A stretch of DNA of 64,000 nucleotides, taken from the NCBI GenBank assembly GCA_036398215.1, contig DASWHK010000258.1, positions 40,920 to 104,919 on the forward strand, given 5' to 3'. Position 1 is the first letter of the stretch, and every line of letters starts with the position of its first letter. A program made the position numbers and the translations under genes. Below the pieces are notes generated by a model. It was given only the letters and a program-made list of their open reading frames with translations. It was not told where the DNA came from and ran no database searches. This document shows positions 37,655 through 48,618 of this stretch, piece by piece. This DNA is from DASWHK01 sp036398215 (GTDB lineage: Bacteria > Acidobacteriota > UBA890).

Positions 37655-39559
37655 TCAAACGAGGACGCGGTGGTCGCCTACCCGGCGGGTGACCCGCTGC
37701 TGGTCGAGGTACTCGAGCAGCGGAATCGCGTGCTTGCGGCTGATTCCGGTCCATTCCTTGAACTCCGCGACGCTGAACGCCTCGCCGGCGCGGTGCCGGG
37801 CGCGCAACTGTTCGATGAGGCGGGCGAGCTGGCCGGCGTGAAAGATCAGGCCGTCGCGCAGGCGCACCAGCTCGCCGCGGCGCAGCAGCAGGTGCAGCAC
37901 GGCCTCCCGGACGGCGGCCGCGCCCGGATCCGCGGCTGGCTCGCTGTCCTGCGGCGACCAGCCGCCGGCCTCGTAGAAGGAGAGCAGCTCGGCGCGTATG
38001 TGGGCCTGCTCCGGGTCGAGGGCCACCCGGTGCTCGGGGAGCGAGATGCCGGCGGCGCCCGAGCGGACCTGTTCGGCTGCCGTCATCCGCCGCAAGACGC
38101 CGTCGAGCACCGCGTCGGGGACCTGCACCGTCAGCCCCGCGGCGAGCTCGCTCTTCGGCATCCCGGCGTGCAGCGGGCTGGCGTCGTGGTAGGCGGCGAC
38201 GGCCGCCGCGATCTCGGCTTCGAGCGCCGCCGCAGCGGCGCCATCGACGACGTACAACGGATCCTGCTGGACGATCTGCAGGCGGCCTGCCGCTTCCTCG
38301 GCGGCGGCCAGCGCCCGGAGGCTGGCCGCCGAGACGCCGAGACGCCAGCGCAGGTGTTGCTCGTCGAGGCCGGTGGCTCCGGCGGTCGCCACCAGGGCCG
38401 CGAGGCGCTGCGGTGGGCCGGCGCCTTCGAGGCGATCGAGGAGCAGGCGGGCGCCGCGATCGCGGCGGCGATGCTTGGTGGGCAAGTTGTCGATCACCTC
38501 GCCGCCGCCGATGGTGCGCATCGGCGAGTAGCGCCGAATGACGAAGCGGTCGCCGGGCACGCACGCGTACGGCGCCTCGAGGCGTAGCTGGACCGGCGCG
38601 GTGCCGCCGGCGGCGATCTCGGGGCCGTCGAGGATGGCGACGCGGGCGAGGATCTCGGTGGCGCCGTGGTGGAAGCGTACCCGCTGCAGGTGCTTCAGCC
38701 GCTCGTCGGGCAGCATCCGCAGGCGGACGTCGAGCAGGTGGGTGGGGGCGAGCCCCGCCGGGGTCGCCAGCACGTCGCCGCGGGTGACGGCGTCCACCTC
38801 GACCCCCTGCAGGTTCACCGCGGTGCGCTGGCCGGCGCCGGCGGCGGCAACGGCCTCTCCGTATACCTGCACGCCGCGGACGGCGACGTGGCTACCGCCG
38901 GGTAGGAGCTCGAGCTTGTCGCCGGCGCGGATCTCGCCCGACAGCAGCGTCCCGGTGACGACCGTTCCGAAGCCGCGGACCGTGAAGACGCGATCGACCG
39001 GCAGCCGCACGATCTCACCCGGAGAACGCGGCGCGGTGTCGCCGAGGACCTCGGCGAGCGCCGCGCGCAGCTCCGCCAAGCCGGCGCCGGTGCGAGCGCT
39101 GCAGCGGACGATCGGGGCGCCTTCGAGGAAGGTCCCCTCCACCAGGTCGCGGACCTCGAGCTCGACCAGGTCGACGAGCTCGGCGTCGGCCAGATCGCAC
39201 TTGGTGATCGCCACGACGCCGGTGCCCACGCCGAGCAGCTCGCAGATCGCCAGGTGCTCGCGGCTCTGCGGCATGATCGACTCGTCGGCGGCGACGACGA
39301 ACAGGACCGCGTCGATGCCGCCGATGCCGGCGAGCATGTTTTTCACGAAGCGCTCGTGGCCGGGGACGTCGATGAACCCGACCAGCGGCCCGCCCTCGAG
39401 CGCGAAGTGCGCGAAGCCCAGGTCGATGGTGATGCCGCGCTCGCGCTCCTCCTGGAGCCGATCGGGATCGGTCCCGGTGAGCGCCAACACCAGGGCGCTC
39501 TTGCCGTGGTCGATATGGCCGGCGGTGCCGACGATGGCGTGGCGGTCGAGCAAGGCCAA
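37655..39559 (-). CDS. selB: Selenocysteine-specific translation elongation factor
   Basis: 634 aa from TTG 39559 ([20 protein letters not shown]). SelB is the EF-Tu-like factor that delivers Sec-tRNA to UGA codons marked by a SECIS hairpin. GTPase motifs are GHIDHGKS (14-21), GITIDLG (switch I), DVPGHE and ITKCDLAD. Domains II and III follow to about 360, then four winged-helix domains to the end (for instance [20 protein letters not shown]). Its presence implies that the organism decodes UGA as selenocysteine. No selA, selC or selD is in the window. Confidence 0.93.
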   Translation of the reverse strand: MALLDRHAIVGTAGHIDHGKSALVLALTGTDPDRLQEERERGITIDLGFAHFALEGGPLVGFIDVPGHERFVKNMLAGIGGIDAVLFVVAADESIMPQSREHLAICELLGVGTGVVAITKCDLADAELVDLVELEVRDLVEGTFLEGAPIVRCSARTGAGLAELRAALAEVLGDTAPRSPGEIVRLPVDRVFTVRGFGTVVTGTLLSGEIRAGDKLELLPGGSHVAVRGVQVYGEAVAAAGAGQRTAVNLQGVEVDAVTRGDVLATPAGLAPTHLLDVRLRMLPDERLKHLQRVRFHHGATEILARVAILDGPEIAAGGTAPVQLRLEAPYACVPGDRFVIRRYSPMRTIGGGEVIDNLPTKHRRRDRGARLLLDRLEGAGPPQRLAALVATAGATGLDEQHLRWRLGVSAASLRALAAAEEAAGRLQIVQQDPLYVVDGAAAAALEAEIAAAVAAYHDASPLHAGMPKSELAAGLTVQVPDAVLDGVLRRMTAAEQVRSGAAGISLPEHRVALDPEQAHIRAELLSFYEAGGWSPQDSEPAADPGAAAVREAVLHLLLRRGELVRLRDGLIFHAGQLARLIEQLRARHRAGEAFSVAEFKEWTGISRKHAIPLLEYLDQQRVTRRVGDHRVLV

Positions 39560-39625
39560 CGGAGTCAGGGAGTCTCGGGCAACCTGAGTCTATCAGCTTG
39601 CCGTGATCCGGCCTAAACCGTTGGC

Positions 39626-39654
39626 TTGCAGGGCTTTGCAGCCGTTGCTAGTGT
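39626..39654 (+). promoter_or_regulatory. Putative promoter for the thiolase gene, leaderless
   Basis: TTGCAG (39626-39631), a 17 bp spacer and TAGTGT (39649-39654). The -10 ends 6 nt before the ATG at 39661, so the transcript would start at or next to the start codon. Confidence 0.4.
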
Positions 39655-39660
39655 CCTCGG

Positions 39661-40842
39661 ATGGCCCGTCCGGTGATCGTTTCCGCGGTTCGTACGCCGA
39701 GCGGCAAGCTGCTCGGCTCGCTGGCGCCGCTGCGCGCCGCGCAGCTCGGCGCCGTGGTCGTCGGCGCCGCGATCGAACGCGCCGGCAGGCGCCCCCGGGA
39801 CGTCGACGAGGTCATCATGGGGCAGGTGATCCAGGCCGGCGAGGGGCAGAACCCGGCCCGCCAGGCGGCGCTCGGCGCCGGGCTTCCCCCCGACGTCGCC
39901 GCGTTGACCGTCAACAAGGTGTGCGGCTCGTCGCTCAAGGCGGCGATCCTCGCCGCCCAGGCGATCGCCCTCGACGACGCGGCCTGCATCGTGGCCGGCG
40001 GCCAGGAGAGCATGAGCAACGGGCCGTACCTGCTGCCGAGGGCCCGCCAGGGTTACCGGCTCGGTCACGGCGAGCTACTCGACGCGACCGTCCACGACGG
40101 GCTGTGGTGCGCCTTCGGCGACTACCACATGGGCTGCACCGGCGACCTCGTCGCCGAGCGCTACGGGGTTTCCCGCGAGGAACAGGACGCCTGGGCGTTG
40201 CGCTCCCACCAGCGCGCCGCGGCGGCGCGGGAGCGCGGGGGCTTCGCCGCCGAGATCGTTCCCGTGGACGTCCCGCAGACAAAAGGACCGGCGCTGGTGT
40301 TCGACGCCGACGAGACGATCCGCGCCGATACCAGCAGCGAAGCGCTGGCGCGCCTGAAGCCGGTGTTCGGCGCCGAGGGTACGGTCACCGCCGGCAACGC
40401 CCCAGGGGTGAACGACGGCGCCGCCGCCGTCGTGGTCATGGGAGAGGAGGCGGCCCTCGATCAGAAGATCCCGATCTTGGCGCGGATCGTCGCCTACGCG
40501 ACCAGCGGCATCGAGCCCGAGCTGGTGATGATGGCCCCGGTCGAGGCGGTCAACCGGGTGCTGGACAAGGCCGGTTGGAGGCGCGACGAGGTCGACCTCT
40601 ACGAGCTCAACGAGGCCTTTGCGGTGCAGTCGGTCGCCGTGGTCCGCGAGCTGGGGATCGACCCCGAGCGGGTCAACGTGAACGGCGGTGCGGTGGCGCT
40701 GGGCCACCCGATCGGCGCCTCTGGGGCGCGAATCCTCACCACTTTGCTGCACGCCTTGACGGCCGCCTCGGCGCGTCGCGGCGTCGCGGCGATGTGCCTG
40801 GGCGGCGGCAACGGCGTCGCCATAGCCGTCGAGCGTGACTGA
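39661..40842 (+). CDS. Acetyl-CoA acetyltransferase (thiolase)
   Basis: 393 aa. It condenses two acetyl-CoA to acetoacetyl-CoA or thiolyses the reverse. The nucleophile is Cys88 ([11 protein letters not shown]), the active-site His349 is in [14 protein letters not shown], and the second Cys379 is in CLGGGNG. The full set of thiolase signatures is present at the usual biosynthetic-thiolase length. The gene overlaps the next (3-hydroxybutyryl-CoA dehydrogenase) by 8 nt, so the pair forms a C4 acyl-CoA module. The short space from the -10 hints at a leaderless message. Confidence 0.94.
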   Translation: MARPVIVSAVRTPSGKLLGSLAPLRAAQLGAVVVGAAIERAGRRPRDVDEVIMGQVIQAGEGQNPARQAALGAGLPPDVAALTVNKVCGSSLKAAILAAQAIALDDAACIVAGGQESMSNGPYLLPRARQGYRLGHGELLDATVHDGLWCAFGDYHMGCTGDLVAERYGVSREEQDAWALRSHQRAAAARERGGFAAEIVPVDVPQTKGPALVFDADETIRADTSSEALARLKPVFGAEGTVTAGNAPGVNDGAAAVVVMGEEAALDQKIPILARIVAYATSGIEPELVMMAPVEAVNRVLDKAGWRRDEVDLYELNEAFAVQSVAVVRELGIDPERVNVNGGAVALGHPIGASGARILTTLLHALTAASARRGVAAMCLGGGNGVAIAVERD

Positions 40843-41692
40843 CGTGGAGGTGCGTCGCGTCGGCGTCGTCGGCGCCGGGACCATGGGCGCCGGGATCGTC
40901 CAGGTGTGCGCCAAGGCAGGGCTGCAGATCGTCGTCCGCGAGCCCGCAGCGGAACTCCTCGAGCGTGGGTTGGCGCGCCTCGATGACGGGCTGGCTCGAT
41001 GGGTCAAGAAAGAGGTCATCCGCGAGAGCGACGCCGGCGCCATCCGCGCTCGGGTACGCGGCACGACCGATCTCGAGGAGCTGTTCTCCGCGGATCTGGT
41101 GATCGAGGCGATCGTCGAGGACGAGGGCGCCAAGCGTGAGGTCTTCACCATTCTCGACCAGGGCTGCCCGCCGGGCACCATCCTCTCCTCGAACACCTCG
41201 TCGATCTCGATCACCCGCCTGGGGGCCGCCACCGGGCGTCCCGACAAGGTCATCGGCATGCACTTCTTCAACCCCGTGCCGCTGATGCCGCTGGTCGAGG
41301 TGGTTCGCGGCGAGATGACGAGCGATGCCACCCACGACACCGTCTTCGCCACCGCCGAAGCCCTCGGCAAGACGCCGCTGACGGTCGCCGACGCCCCGGG
41401 GTTCGTCTCCAACCGCGTGCTGATGCCGATGATCAACGAGGCGGTATTCTGCCTCTACGAGGGCGTTGCCAGCGCCGAGAGCATCGACGGCGTCATGAAA
41501 CTGGGAATGAACCATCCGATGGGCCCGCTGGCGCTGGCCGACCTGATCGGCCTGGACGTCTGCCTGGCGATCCTCGAGGTGTTGTACAGTGGCTTCGGGG
41601 ATCCCAAGTACCGGCCCTGTCCGCTGCTGCGGCGGCTCGTCGACGCCGGAAACCTGGGCCGCAAGACAGGCAAGGGGTTCTATGAGTATTGA
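40835..41692 (+). CDS. 3-hydroxybutyryl-CoA dehydrogenase
   Basis: 285 aa from GTG 40835, overlapping the thiolase by 8 nt; GTG 40844 is possible. NAD(P)-dependent reduction of acetoacetyl-CoA to 3-hydroxybutyryl-CoA, or the oxidative reverse. The Rossmann loop is [12 protein letters not shown]. The catalytic region [17 protein letters not shown] holds the active His, and later come [14 protein letters not shown] and the C-terminal [11 protein letters not shown]. Typical length for Hbd/PaaH. With the thiolase it supports butyrate or poly-3-hydroxybutyrate type chemistry or fatty-acid breakdown. Confidence 0.95.
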   Translation: MTDVEVRRVGVVGAGTMGAGIVQVCAKAGLQIVVREPAAELLERGLARLDDGLARWVKKEVIRESDAGAIRARVRGTTDLEELFSADLVIEAIVEDEGAKREVFTILDQGCPPGTILSSNTSSISITRLGAATGRPDKVIGMHFFNPVPLMPLVEVVRGEMTSDATHDTVFATAEALGKTPLTVADAPGFVSNRVLMPMINEAVFCLYEGVASAESIDGVMKLGMNHPMGPLALADLIGLDVCLAILEVLYSGFGDPKYRPCPLLRRLVDAGNLGRKTGKGFYEY

Positions 41693-41713
41693 GCGCCACA
41701 GACCCCAATCGGG

Positions 41714-42904
41714 ATGGGTGAGAGAGCGGCGCCACCCGCGCGGCTGAGCGGGGCGGTGGCGCTGCTGGTGTCGCTGGCGCCGCTGCTGGCGGCCGGCCAG
41801 CAGGGCCGCCCGCCCGAGCAGCTGCGCGCCGACCTCGAGCGCCTGCGCAGCCAGATCTCCACGCTCGAGACCCAGCTCGCCCAGATCGGCGAGCAGCGCG
41901 AGACCTTGAACGACGACTTCGAGGCCGCCGACATCGAGCTGGTCCTCGGCCGCCAGCGCCTGCAAGTGATCCGCATCCGCTTGTCGGTTCTCGCGGAGGA
42001 AGCCGTCGAGCGGCAGCGGCAAGTCGATCGGCTGTCGGCGGAGCTCGACGACGCCCGCCAGGAGCTGGCGGCGCGCATCGTCGCCCTCTATCGGATGGGG
42101 CCGCTTTCCTACTCGCGCTTCCTGCTCGCCGCCGACAGCCCCGAGGAGGTCCTCGCCAACTACCAGATGGTCGGCCGGCTGGCGGCCCAGGACCGCTCGC
42201 TGGTGACCTCGATTCGCATCAGCCTGGAGCGGCACCGGGAGGCGGTGAGGCTGCTCAGCACCAGCCGCGCGCGGCTCGCCACCATGCGCGACGAGGAGGG
42301 CCTGGCGGTCGCCAATCTGGGCGCCCGGCAGGAGCTGCGCCGCGAGCTGATTCGGCAGCTCGACATCGAGGCCGCCTACGGCCGCCAGGCGCTGGCCGAG
42401 CGCGAGGACAGCGCCGTGGCGCTTGAGCGATTGCTCGGCAGCGTCAGCGCATCGTCAACGGTCGCGGCACCGGTCGCCGGGGAGGCGGGCTTCGCCACCA
42501 CCCGCGGCGAGCTTTCGTGGCCGGCCGAGGGCCCGGTGACCGAGACCTTCGGGCGCAAGCGCCACCCGGTGTACGACACCTACACGTTGCAGAAGGGGAT
42601 CGAGATCGACGCCGGCGCCGGCGCCGCAGTGCAGGCGGTCTACGAGGGCAGGGTGAGGTACGCGGATTGGTTCCAGAACTACGGCCTGGTTGTGATCCTC
42701 GACCACGGCGGCGACTACTTCACGATCTACGGCCACCTGGAGAGCATCGCGGTGCGGCCGGGCGATTGGGTGGACCCCGGCAGCCGGCTCGGCACGGTAG
42801 GGGAGACCGGCTCGCTCGCGGGCCCCAGCCTCTACTTCGAGATTCGCGAGGGCACCGAGGCTCTCAACCCGCAGAGCTGGCTGAGGCGGCGCTCGCCGGG
42901 CTAG
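41714..42904 (+). CDS. EnvC-like murein hydrolase activator (coiled coil + degenerate LytM)
   Basis: 396 aa. A signal peptide lies at about 8-28. Residues about 30-240 form a long coiled coil (AQQGRPPEQLRADLERLRS onward). The LytM/M23 fold is at about 275-390, with KRHPVYDTYTL, YGLVVILDHGGDYFTIYGHLE and SLYFEIREGTEALNPQSWL. The first M23 zinc motif, normally H-x-G-x-D, reads QKGIEID: His and Asp are lost. EnvC itself is degenerate in the same place and works as an activator of amidases instead of cutting peptidoglycan. Periplasmic, linked to cell separation. Confidence 0.85.
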   Translation: MGERAAPPARLSGAVALLVSLAPLLAAGQQGRPPEQLRADLERLRSQISTLETQLAQIGEQRETLNDDFEAADIELVLGRQRLQVIRIRLSVLAEEAVERQRQVDRLSAELDDARQELAARIVALYRMGPLSYSRFLLAADSPEEVLANYQMVGRLAAQDRSLVTSIRISLERHREAVRLLSTSRARLATMRDEEGLAVANLGARQELRRELIRQLDIEAAYGRQALAEREDSAVALERLLGSVSASSTVAAPVAGEAGFATTRGELSWPAEGPVTETFGRKRHPVYDTYTLQKGIEIDAGAGAAVQAVYEGRVRYADWFQNYGLVVILDHGGDYFTIYGHLESIAVRPGDWVDPGSRLGTVGETGSLAGPSLYFEIREGTEALNPQSWLRRRSPG

Positions 42905-42935
42905 CCCGACCTCGCGACCCGTTGAGAAGGTCAGG

Positions 42936-44570
<1,635 letters not shown>

Positions 44571-44656
44571 TCTCGCGCGACCCCCGTCTGGCCGGGAGGT
44601 CCGATGCAGCTGGTAAGATCGACGGAAAGACACACCCTGCCCAACGATACGGCGCC

Positions 44657-44685
44657 AATATAGTGTCCACCCTACCACCGGTCAA
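44657..44685 (-). promoter_or_regulatory. Sigma-70 promoter for rpoD
   Basis: On the minus strand TTGACC (44685-44680), a 17 bp spacer and TATATT (44662-44657). The predicted start near 44650 gives a leader of about 80 nt. The site abuts the start codon of the divergent methyltransferase gene. Confidence 0.75.
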
Positions 44686-45835
44686 CTCGTGCCGAGAGGC
44701 CCCGACGCGGCAAGATTCAACGATCACGAAAACGGCCGAATCGATTGTTGAAACGATTCGCCGCGACGGCCCGATGACCTTCCGTGACTTCATGGAGACG
44801 GCGCTCTACGCGCCGGGGACGGGCTACTACGCTCGCCGGTGCACCCCATGGGACGGCGCCGGCGACTACGTCACCGGGCCGCAGGTACACGCCGCCTTCG
44901 GCGCCGCGGTGGCGGGCTTCATGGCGGAGGCGGACGCGGCGATCGGTTCGCCGCAGCCCATCGATCTCGTCGAGGTGGGTGGCGGCGACGGCACCCTGCT
45001 CGCCGATCTCTGCGACGTATTGCGCGCCGGCTCGCCGGGCGTCTACGAGCGGCTGCGGGTGTGGAGCGTCGAGCAGGGCGAAGCCTCGCGCGCCACCCAG
45101 CGCCGGCGGCTGGCGGCGCACGCCGGCCGCGTCACCTGGCTCGGCGCCATCGATGCGTTGCCCGGCGGCCTGCGGGGCGCGGTGGTGAGCAACGAGCTGC
45201 TCGACGCCTTCCCCGTCCACCGCGTCGTGTGGCGCGCCGGGGAGCTCCGCGAGCTCTGGGTCGGCGTCGAGGGGGCGCTTTTCGTCGAGCACGAGGGACC
45301 GCTGTCGAGCGAGCGCCTCGACGAGTACCTCGAGCTCAACCGGGTGCGGCTGCGTGAAGGGCAACGCGCCGAGATCTGCCTGGCGGTCGAGCCGTGGCTG
45401 GCGGCGGTCGCGACGCGGCTGGCAGCCGGCTTCCTGTTGACGATCGACTACGGCGCCGATTCCGAGGTCCTCTACGGCGCCGCCCGCCCGCAGGGGTCGC
45501 TGGTATGCCAGCATCGCTACCAGCTCGTCGGCGATCCTTTCATCCGCGTCGGCGAGCAGGACATCACGGCGCACGTCGACCTCGGAAACCTGCGGCGCCT
45601 CGGCGCCGCCTGCGGGTTGGAGACGGTCGGCGAGTGCAGCCTCGCCGTGTTCCTGGTCGGCTTCGGCGCGGCGCGAGGGGCGGCGATGCCGGTGGGCGCG
45701 GGGGGCGGCGCCATGCAGCGGCATCTCGGCCTGCGGCACCTGCTGTTCACCGAGATCGGCGACGCGCACCGCGTGGTTCTGCAGGCCAAGAATGTCGCCG
45801 GCGCCCTGCGCTTCGGTCGCCAGCGTCTCGCCTGA
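44663..45835 (+). CDS. MidA-type SAM-dependent methyltransferase
   Basis: 390 aa from GTG 44663; ATG 44774 is the other option but would remove the helix [20 protein letters not shown] that the family shares. MidA/NDUFAF7 proteins methylate an arginine of complex I subunit NDUFS2 in mitochondria; bacterial roles are less clear. Motifs are [26 protein letters not shown] (SAM site), [15 protein letters not shown] and [14 protein letters not shown]. Its GTG is directly next to the -10 element of the divergent rpoD promoter. Confidence 0.85.
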   Translation: MSTLPPVNSCREAPTRQDSTITKTAESIVETIRRDGPMTFRDFMETALYAPGTGYYARRCTPWDGAGDYVTGPQVHAAFGAAVAGFMAEADAAIGSPQPIDLVEVGGGDGTLLADLCDVLRAGSPGVYERLRVWSVEQGEASRATQRRRLAAHAGRVTWLGAIDALPGGLRGAVVSNELLDAFPVHRVVWRAGELRELWVGVEGALFVEHEGPLSSERLDEYLELNRVRLREGQRAEICLAVEPWLAAVATRLAAGFLLTIDYGADSEVLYGAARPQGSLVCQHRYQLVGDPFIRVGEQDITAHVDLGNLRRLGAACGLETVGECSLAVFLVGFGAARGAAMPVGAGGGAMQRHLGLRHLLFTEIGDAHRVVLQAKNVAGALRFGRQRLA

Positions 45836-45849
45836 TCCCCGCTCAGCCC

Positions 45850-46134
45850 TCAGGCCGCCTCGCCGTTCCGCGACAGACGGCGGAGGCTGGCCCGCGCGTG
45901 GTCGGGGTTCAGCCCCACGTAGCGGCAGATGTCCTCGAACCCCGAGTCGTCCTCGAAGATCCACTTCTCGGGGTCGCTGCCATGGTTGTAGATCTTCGCC
46001 AGCCGCTGCTCCTCGGCTTTCGAGAGCGCGTTCTGGGCGCGGTAGCGGAGCACCGTGCGATAGTCATCGATGGCGCGTTTGATCACCGCCGCCCACAACA
46101 ACCGCTCGGCATAATCAGCATCGGGTTCCAACAT
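45850..46134 (-). CDS. Small protein of unknown function
   Basis: 94 aa from ATG 46134 with GGGAGG about 10 nt upstream. It is helical and soluble, beginning YAERLLWAAVIKRAIDDYRT, with a C-terminal FEDICRYVGLNPDHARASLR that has the spacing of a helix-turn-helix. It might be a small DNA- or RNA-binding regulator. I cannot name the family. It is convergent with the methyltransferase, the stops being 14 bp apart. Confidence 0.6.
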   Translation of the reverse strand: MLEPDADYAERLLWAAVIKRAIDDYRTVLRYRAQNALSKAEEQRLAKIYNHGSDPEKWIFEDDSGFEDICRYVGLNPDHARASLRRLSRNGEAA

Positions 46135-46267
46135 TTCGCAGTGGCCTCCCTTGGGTCGAAAACGAAGGATGACGGACCCACCAGCTGCGCCTGCAACTGA
46201 GCGCGACGCAGCCGGGCTGCTGGCGACACGCGGCGCGCTTGGTTCCTTCCCACAATGATCGCGGCGG

Positions 46268-46420
46268 CGATTATAGCAGGCCCGATTCGTGGCGCGATCT
46301 CGACCGCGTCGAGCCTCCTCGACGACGGCTCCGGCAGCGTTCGCGCCGGCTCTCTCTGTCCTCACCCGCAAGTCCCACGCGCCAGACCCGTCACCCTTCC
46401 ACCGCGACCTGCTAAGCTTG
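46268..46420. repeat. R1-bounded region, including an R1 copy in minus orientation
   Basis: The right part (46362-46420) is the reverse complement of an R1 copy: the 16 nt at 46374-46389 are exact to 18045-18060 and the match extends to 28 nt with one mismatch. The left end at about 46268 reads TTATAGCAGGCC, like the R1 head. The two heads face inwards from either end of about 150 bp. This lies in the 381 bp spacer 46135-46515; I see no gene in the rest of it. Confidence 0.5.
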
Positions 46421-46515
46421 CGTGCTTCGCCTCTGACGCGATCGGTGGCCTCGTTTCCCACCGGATGGCTGCGGGGCGGCAGTGGCGTTTTCGATGCAGC
46501 GCTGGGGAGCCCTGG

Positions 46516-48294
46516 ATGACGGAGAAAAACATGCGCGTACCGAGGTTGATTGCTGTGGCGTTGACCCTCGCCCTCTTCGTGGTGGCGTGCGCGCCGGCCG
46601 AACAAACGGGCGCCGGCAGAGGTGCGACCGCGACGTCGGCCACCGGCATCGATCGGCTGGAGAGCATTGGCCAGATCGCTATCGGCTCGGAGGCGGCGGT
46701 GGTCAGCGTCGACGGGGTGGCGACCCAGATCGGCCTCGAGGTCCTGGCCGAGGGCGGCAATGCCATGGACGCGGCGATCGCAGTCGGGTTCGCCCTCGCC
46801 GTCACCCACCCGGCGGCGGGCAACATCGGCGGCGGCGGCTTCATGACCATCTACGTCGCCGGCGAGGACCGCTACACGACCTTCGATTTCCGCGAACGGG
46901 CGCCGTCGGCGGCGAGCCCCGACATGTACGCGGACGAGAGCGGCCAGGTGCCCCGCTCCGCCGGCCACGTGGGATGGACCGCCGTCGGCGTGCCGGGTAC
47001 GGTGGCGGGGTTCGCTAAGGTCCACGCCGAGCTCGGCAGCCTGCCGTGGGAGCGGCTGGTGGAGCCGGCAGTGCGGCTGGCGCGCGACGGCATCGCGTTG
47101 AATCCGTACCTGGCCGGGTCGCTGGCGTCGGCCGCGCGGCGCTTCGAGCTCTACCCGGCGTCGCTGAAGGCTTTCCTGCGCCCGGACGGCACCCCCTACT
47201 CGATCGGCGACCGGTTACGCCAGCCCGACCTCGCCTGGTCGCTGGAGCAGATCGCCCGCGGCGGCGCCGAGGCGTTCTATGAGGGGGAGATCGCCGAGCG
47301 GCTGGCGGCGGCGATGGCGGAGAACGGCGGCCTGATCACCATGGAGGACCTGGCCGCCTACGAGGCCAAAGAGCGCGAGCCCATCCGCGGCACCTACCGC
47401 GGCTACGAGATCATCTCGATGGGGCCGCCGAGCTCCGGCGGCGTGGCGCTCGTCGAGATGCTCAACATCCTCGAGAGCTTCGAGCTCGGCACCCACGATG
47501 CCAATAGCCCCGAGGTCGTGCATCTGCTCGCCGAGGCCATGCGCCAGGCCTATCTCGATCGCGCCACCCACCTCGGCGACATCGATTTCGTCGAGGTGCC
47601 GATCGAGACGTTGACCTCGAAGCAGTACGCCCGCGACAAGGCGGCGCTGATCTCCGCCGGCCGCGCTCGCGACAGCCTGGCGCTGGGCGCCGAGATCGTC
47701 ACCGCGCCGGAGTCGATGGAGACGACCCACTACTCGGTCGCCGACGCCGCCGGCAACCTGGTTTCGACCACCTACACGATCGAACAGGGTTACGGCTCGA
47801 AGGCCATGGCCCCGGGTACCGGGTTCCTGCTCAACAACGAGATGGGTGATTTCAACACCTGGCCGGGGATGACCGACGGAGACGGCGCCATCGGTACCGA
47901 TCCCAACCTGGTCGCCCCCGGCAAGCGGATGCTGTCGTCGATGACGCCGACGATCGTCGCTCGTGACGGCCGGCCGGTGATGGCGGTCGGCAGCCCCGGC
48001 GGCAGGACGATCATCAACACGGTGCTGCGCGTGATCGTCAACGTGATCGACTTCGAGATGGGGCTCGACGACGCGGTCGCCGCGCCGCGCCTCCACCATC
48101 AGTGGCTGCCCGACCGGCTGTCACTGGAGGCCGGCTTTCCGGCGGCGACGGTGGCGGCGTTGCGCGGCTGGGGACACGACGCCGGCGACCCGCGCGGCAT
48201 CCAGGGTGACGTGCACGCGATCTTCATCTACCCGGACGGCGCCCGCCTGGCGGTCGCCGACCCGCGGCGCTCGGGAGCAGCAGCGGCCTACTGA
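46516..48294 (+). CDS. ggt: Gamma-glutamyltranspeptidase, putative lipoprotein
   Basis: 592 aa from ATG 46516 (GGGGAG 6 nt upstream); ATG 46531 also has GGAG at good spacing. The signal peptide ends in VVAC, so Cys25 may be lipidated. GGT cleaves the gamma-glutamyl bond of glutathione and related compounds. It self-cleaves before Thr403 (ETTHYSVAD), the small-subunit N-terminal nucleophile. GNAMDAAIAVGFAL, HPAAGNIGGGGFM and the GSPGGRTII loop are intact. It works in the periplasm or at the outer membrane. Confidence 0.93.
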   Translation: MTEKNMRVPRLIAVALTLALFVVACAPAEQTGAGRGATATSATGIDRLESIGQIAIGSEAAVVSVDGVATQIGLEVLAEGGNAMDAAIAVGFALAVTHPAAGNIGGGGFMTIYVAGEDRYTTFDFRERAPSAASPDMYADESGQVPRSAGHVGWTAVGVPGTVAGFAKVHAELGSLPWERLVEPAVRLARDGIALNPYLAGSLASAARRFELYPASLKAFLRPDGTPYSIGDRLRQPDLAWSLEQIARGGAEAFYEGEIAERLAAAMAENGGLITMEDLAAYEAKEREPIRGTYRGYEIISMGPPSSGGVALVEMLNILESFELGTHDANSPEVVHLLAEAMRQAYLDRATHLGDIDFVEVPIETLTSKQYARDKAALISAGRARDSLALGAEIVTAPESMETTHYSVADAAGNLVSTTYTIEQGYGSKAMAPGTGFLLNNEMGDFNTWPGMTDGDGAIGTDPNLVAPGKRMLSSMTPTIVARDGRPVMAVGSPGGRTIINTVLRVIVNVIDFEMGLDDAVAAPRLHHQWLPDRLSLEAGFPAATVAALRGWGHDAGDPRGIQGDVHAIFIYPDGARLAVADPRRSGAAAAY

Positions 48295-48362
48295 GGCCAG
48301 GCTGGGTCGCGGGAGCAGACCCGTCGGGGTCCACCATGGGCCGCTCGACAAGGGCCATATAG

Positions 48363-48397
48363 AAAGGGCGCCCATTCTGCTAGAGTGGGTGCCCTTT
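48363..48397. terminator. Strong stem-loop after ggt, probably bidirectional terminator
   Basis: A 16 bp stem (48363-48378 with 48382-48397, two G-U pairs) with a 3 nt loop, beginning AAAGGG and ending CCCTTT. It lies 69 bp after the ggt stop in the 324 bp convergent spacer with nrdJ. Confidence 0.65.
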
Positions 48398-48426
48398 GCT
48401 AGTCGAGCTAGTGGAGCAAGAAGAGA

Positions 48427-48492
48427 AGCGGGCCGGCCGGCGCAGCCCTCAACCGACGGCGGGAGGCAGCCATCGGCCCCGGCCGGCCCGCT
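48427..48492. repeat. Perfect 14 bp inverted repeat after nrdJ
   Basis: AGCGGGCCGGCCGG at 48427-48440 pairs with 48479-48492 across a 38 nt loop. On the minus strand it is followed by TTCTCTTCTTG, so it may end nrdJ transcription. Confidence 0.5.
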
Positions 48493-48618
48493 AAAAGTCC
48501 TCGGTCAGCCCGCCAGCAGCGCGACGAGCAAGGCCGCCGCCCACCCCAATGCGGCCCGCTCGCCGCGCTCGCTGGCGAGGCATCCCGTCTTGCGCGGCCA
48601 CCGATCGTCGCCCTGGTC

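Noticed and set aside
39560..39660. selC (tRNA-Sec) next to selB
   Set aside because: The 101 bp gap has no cloverleaf and no long acceptor arm.
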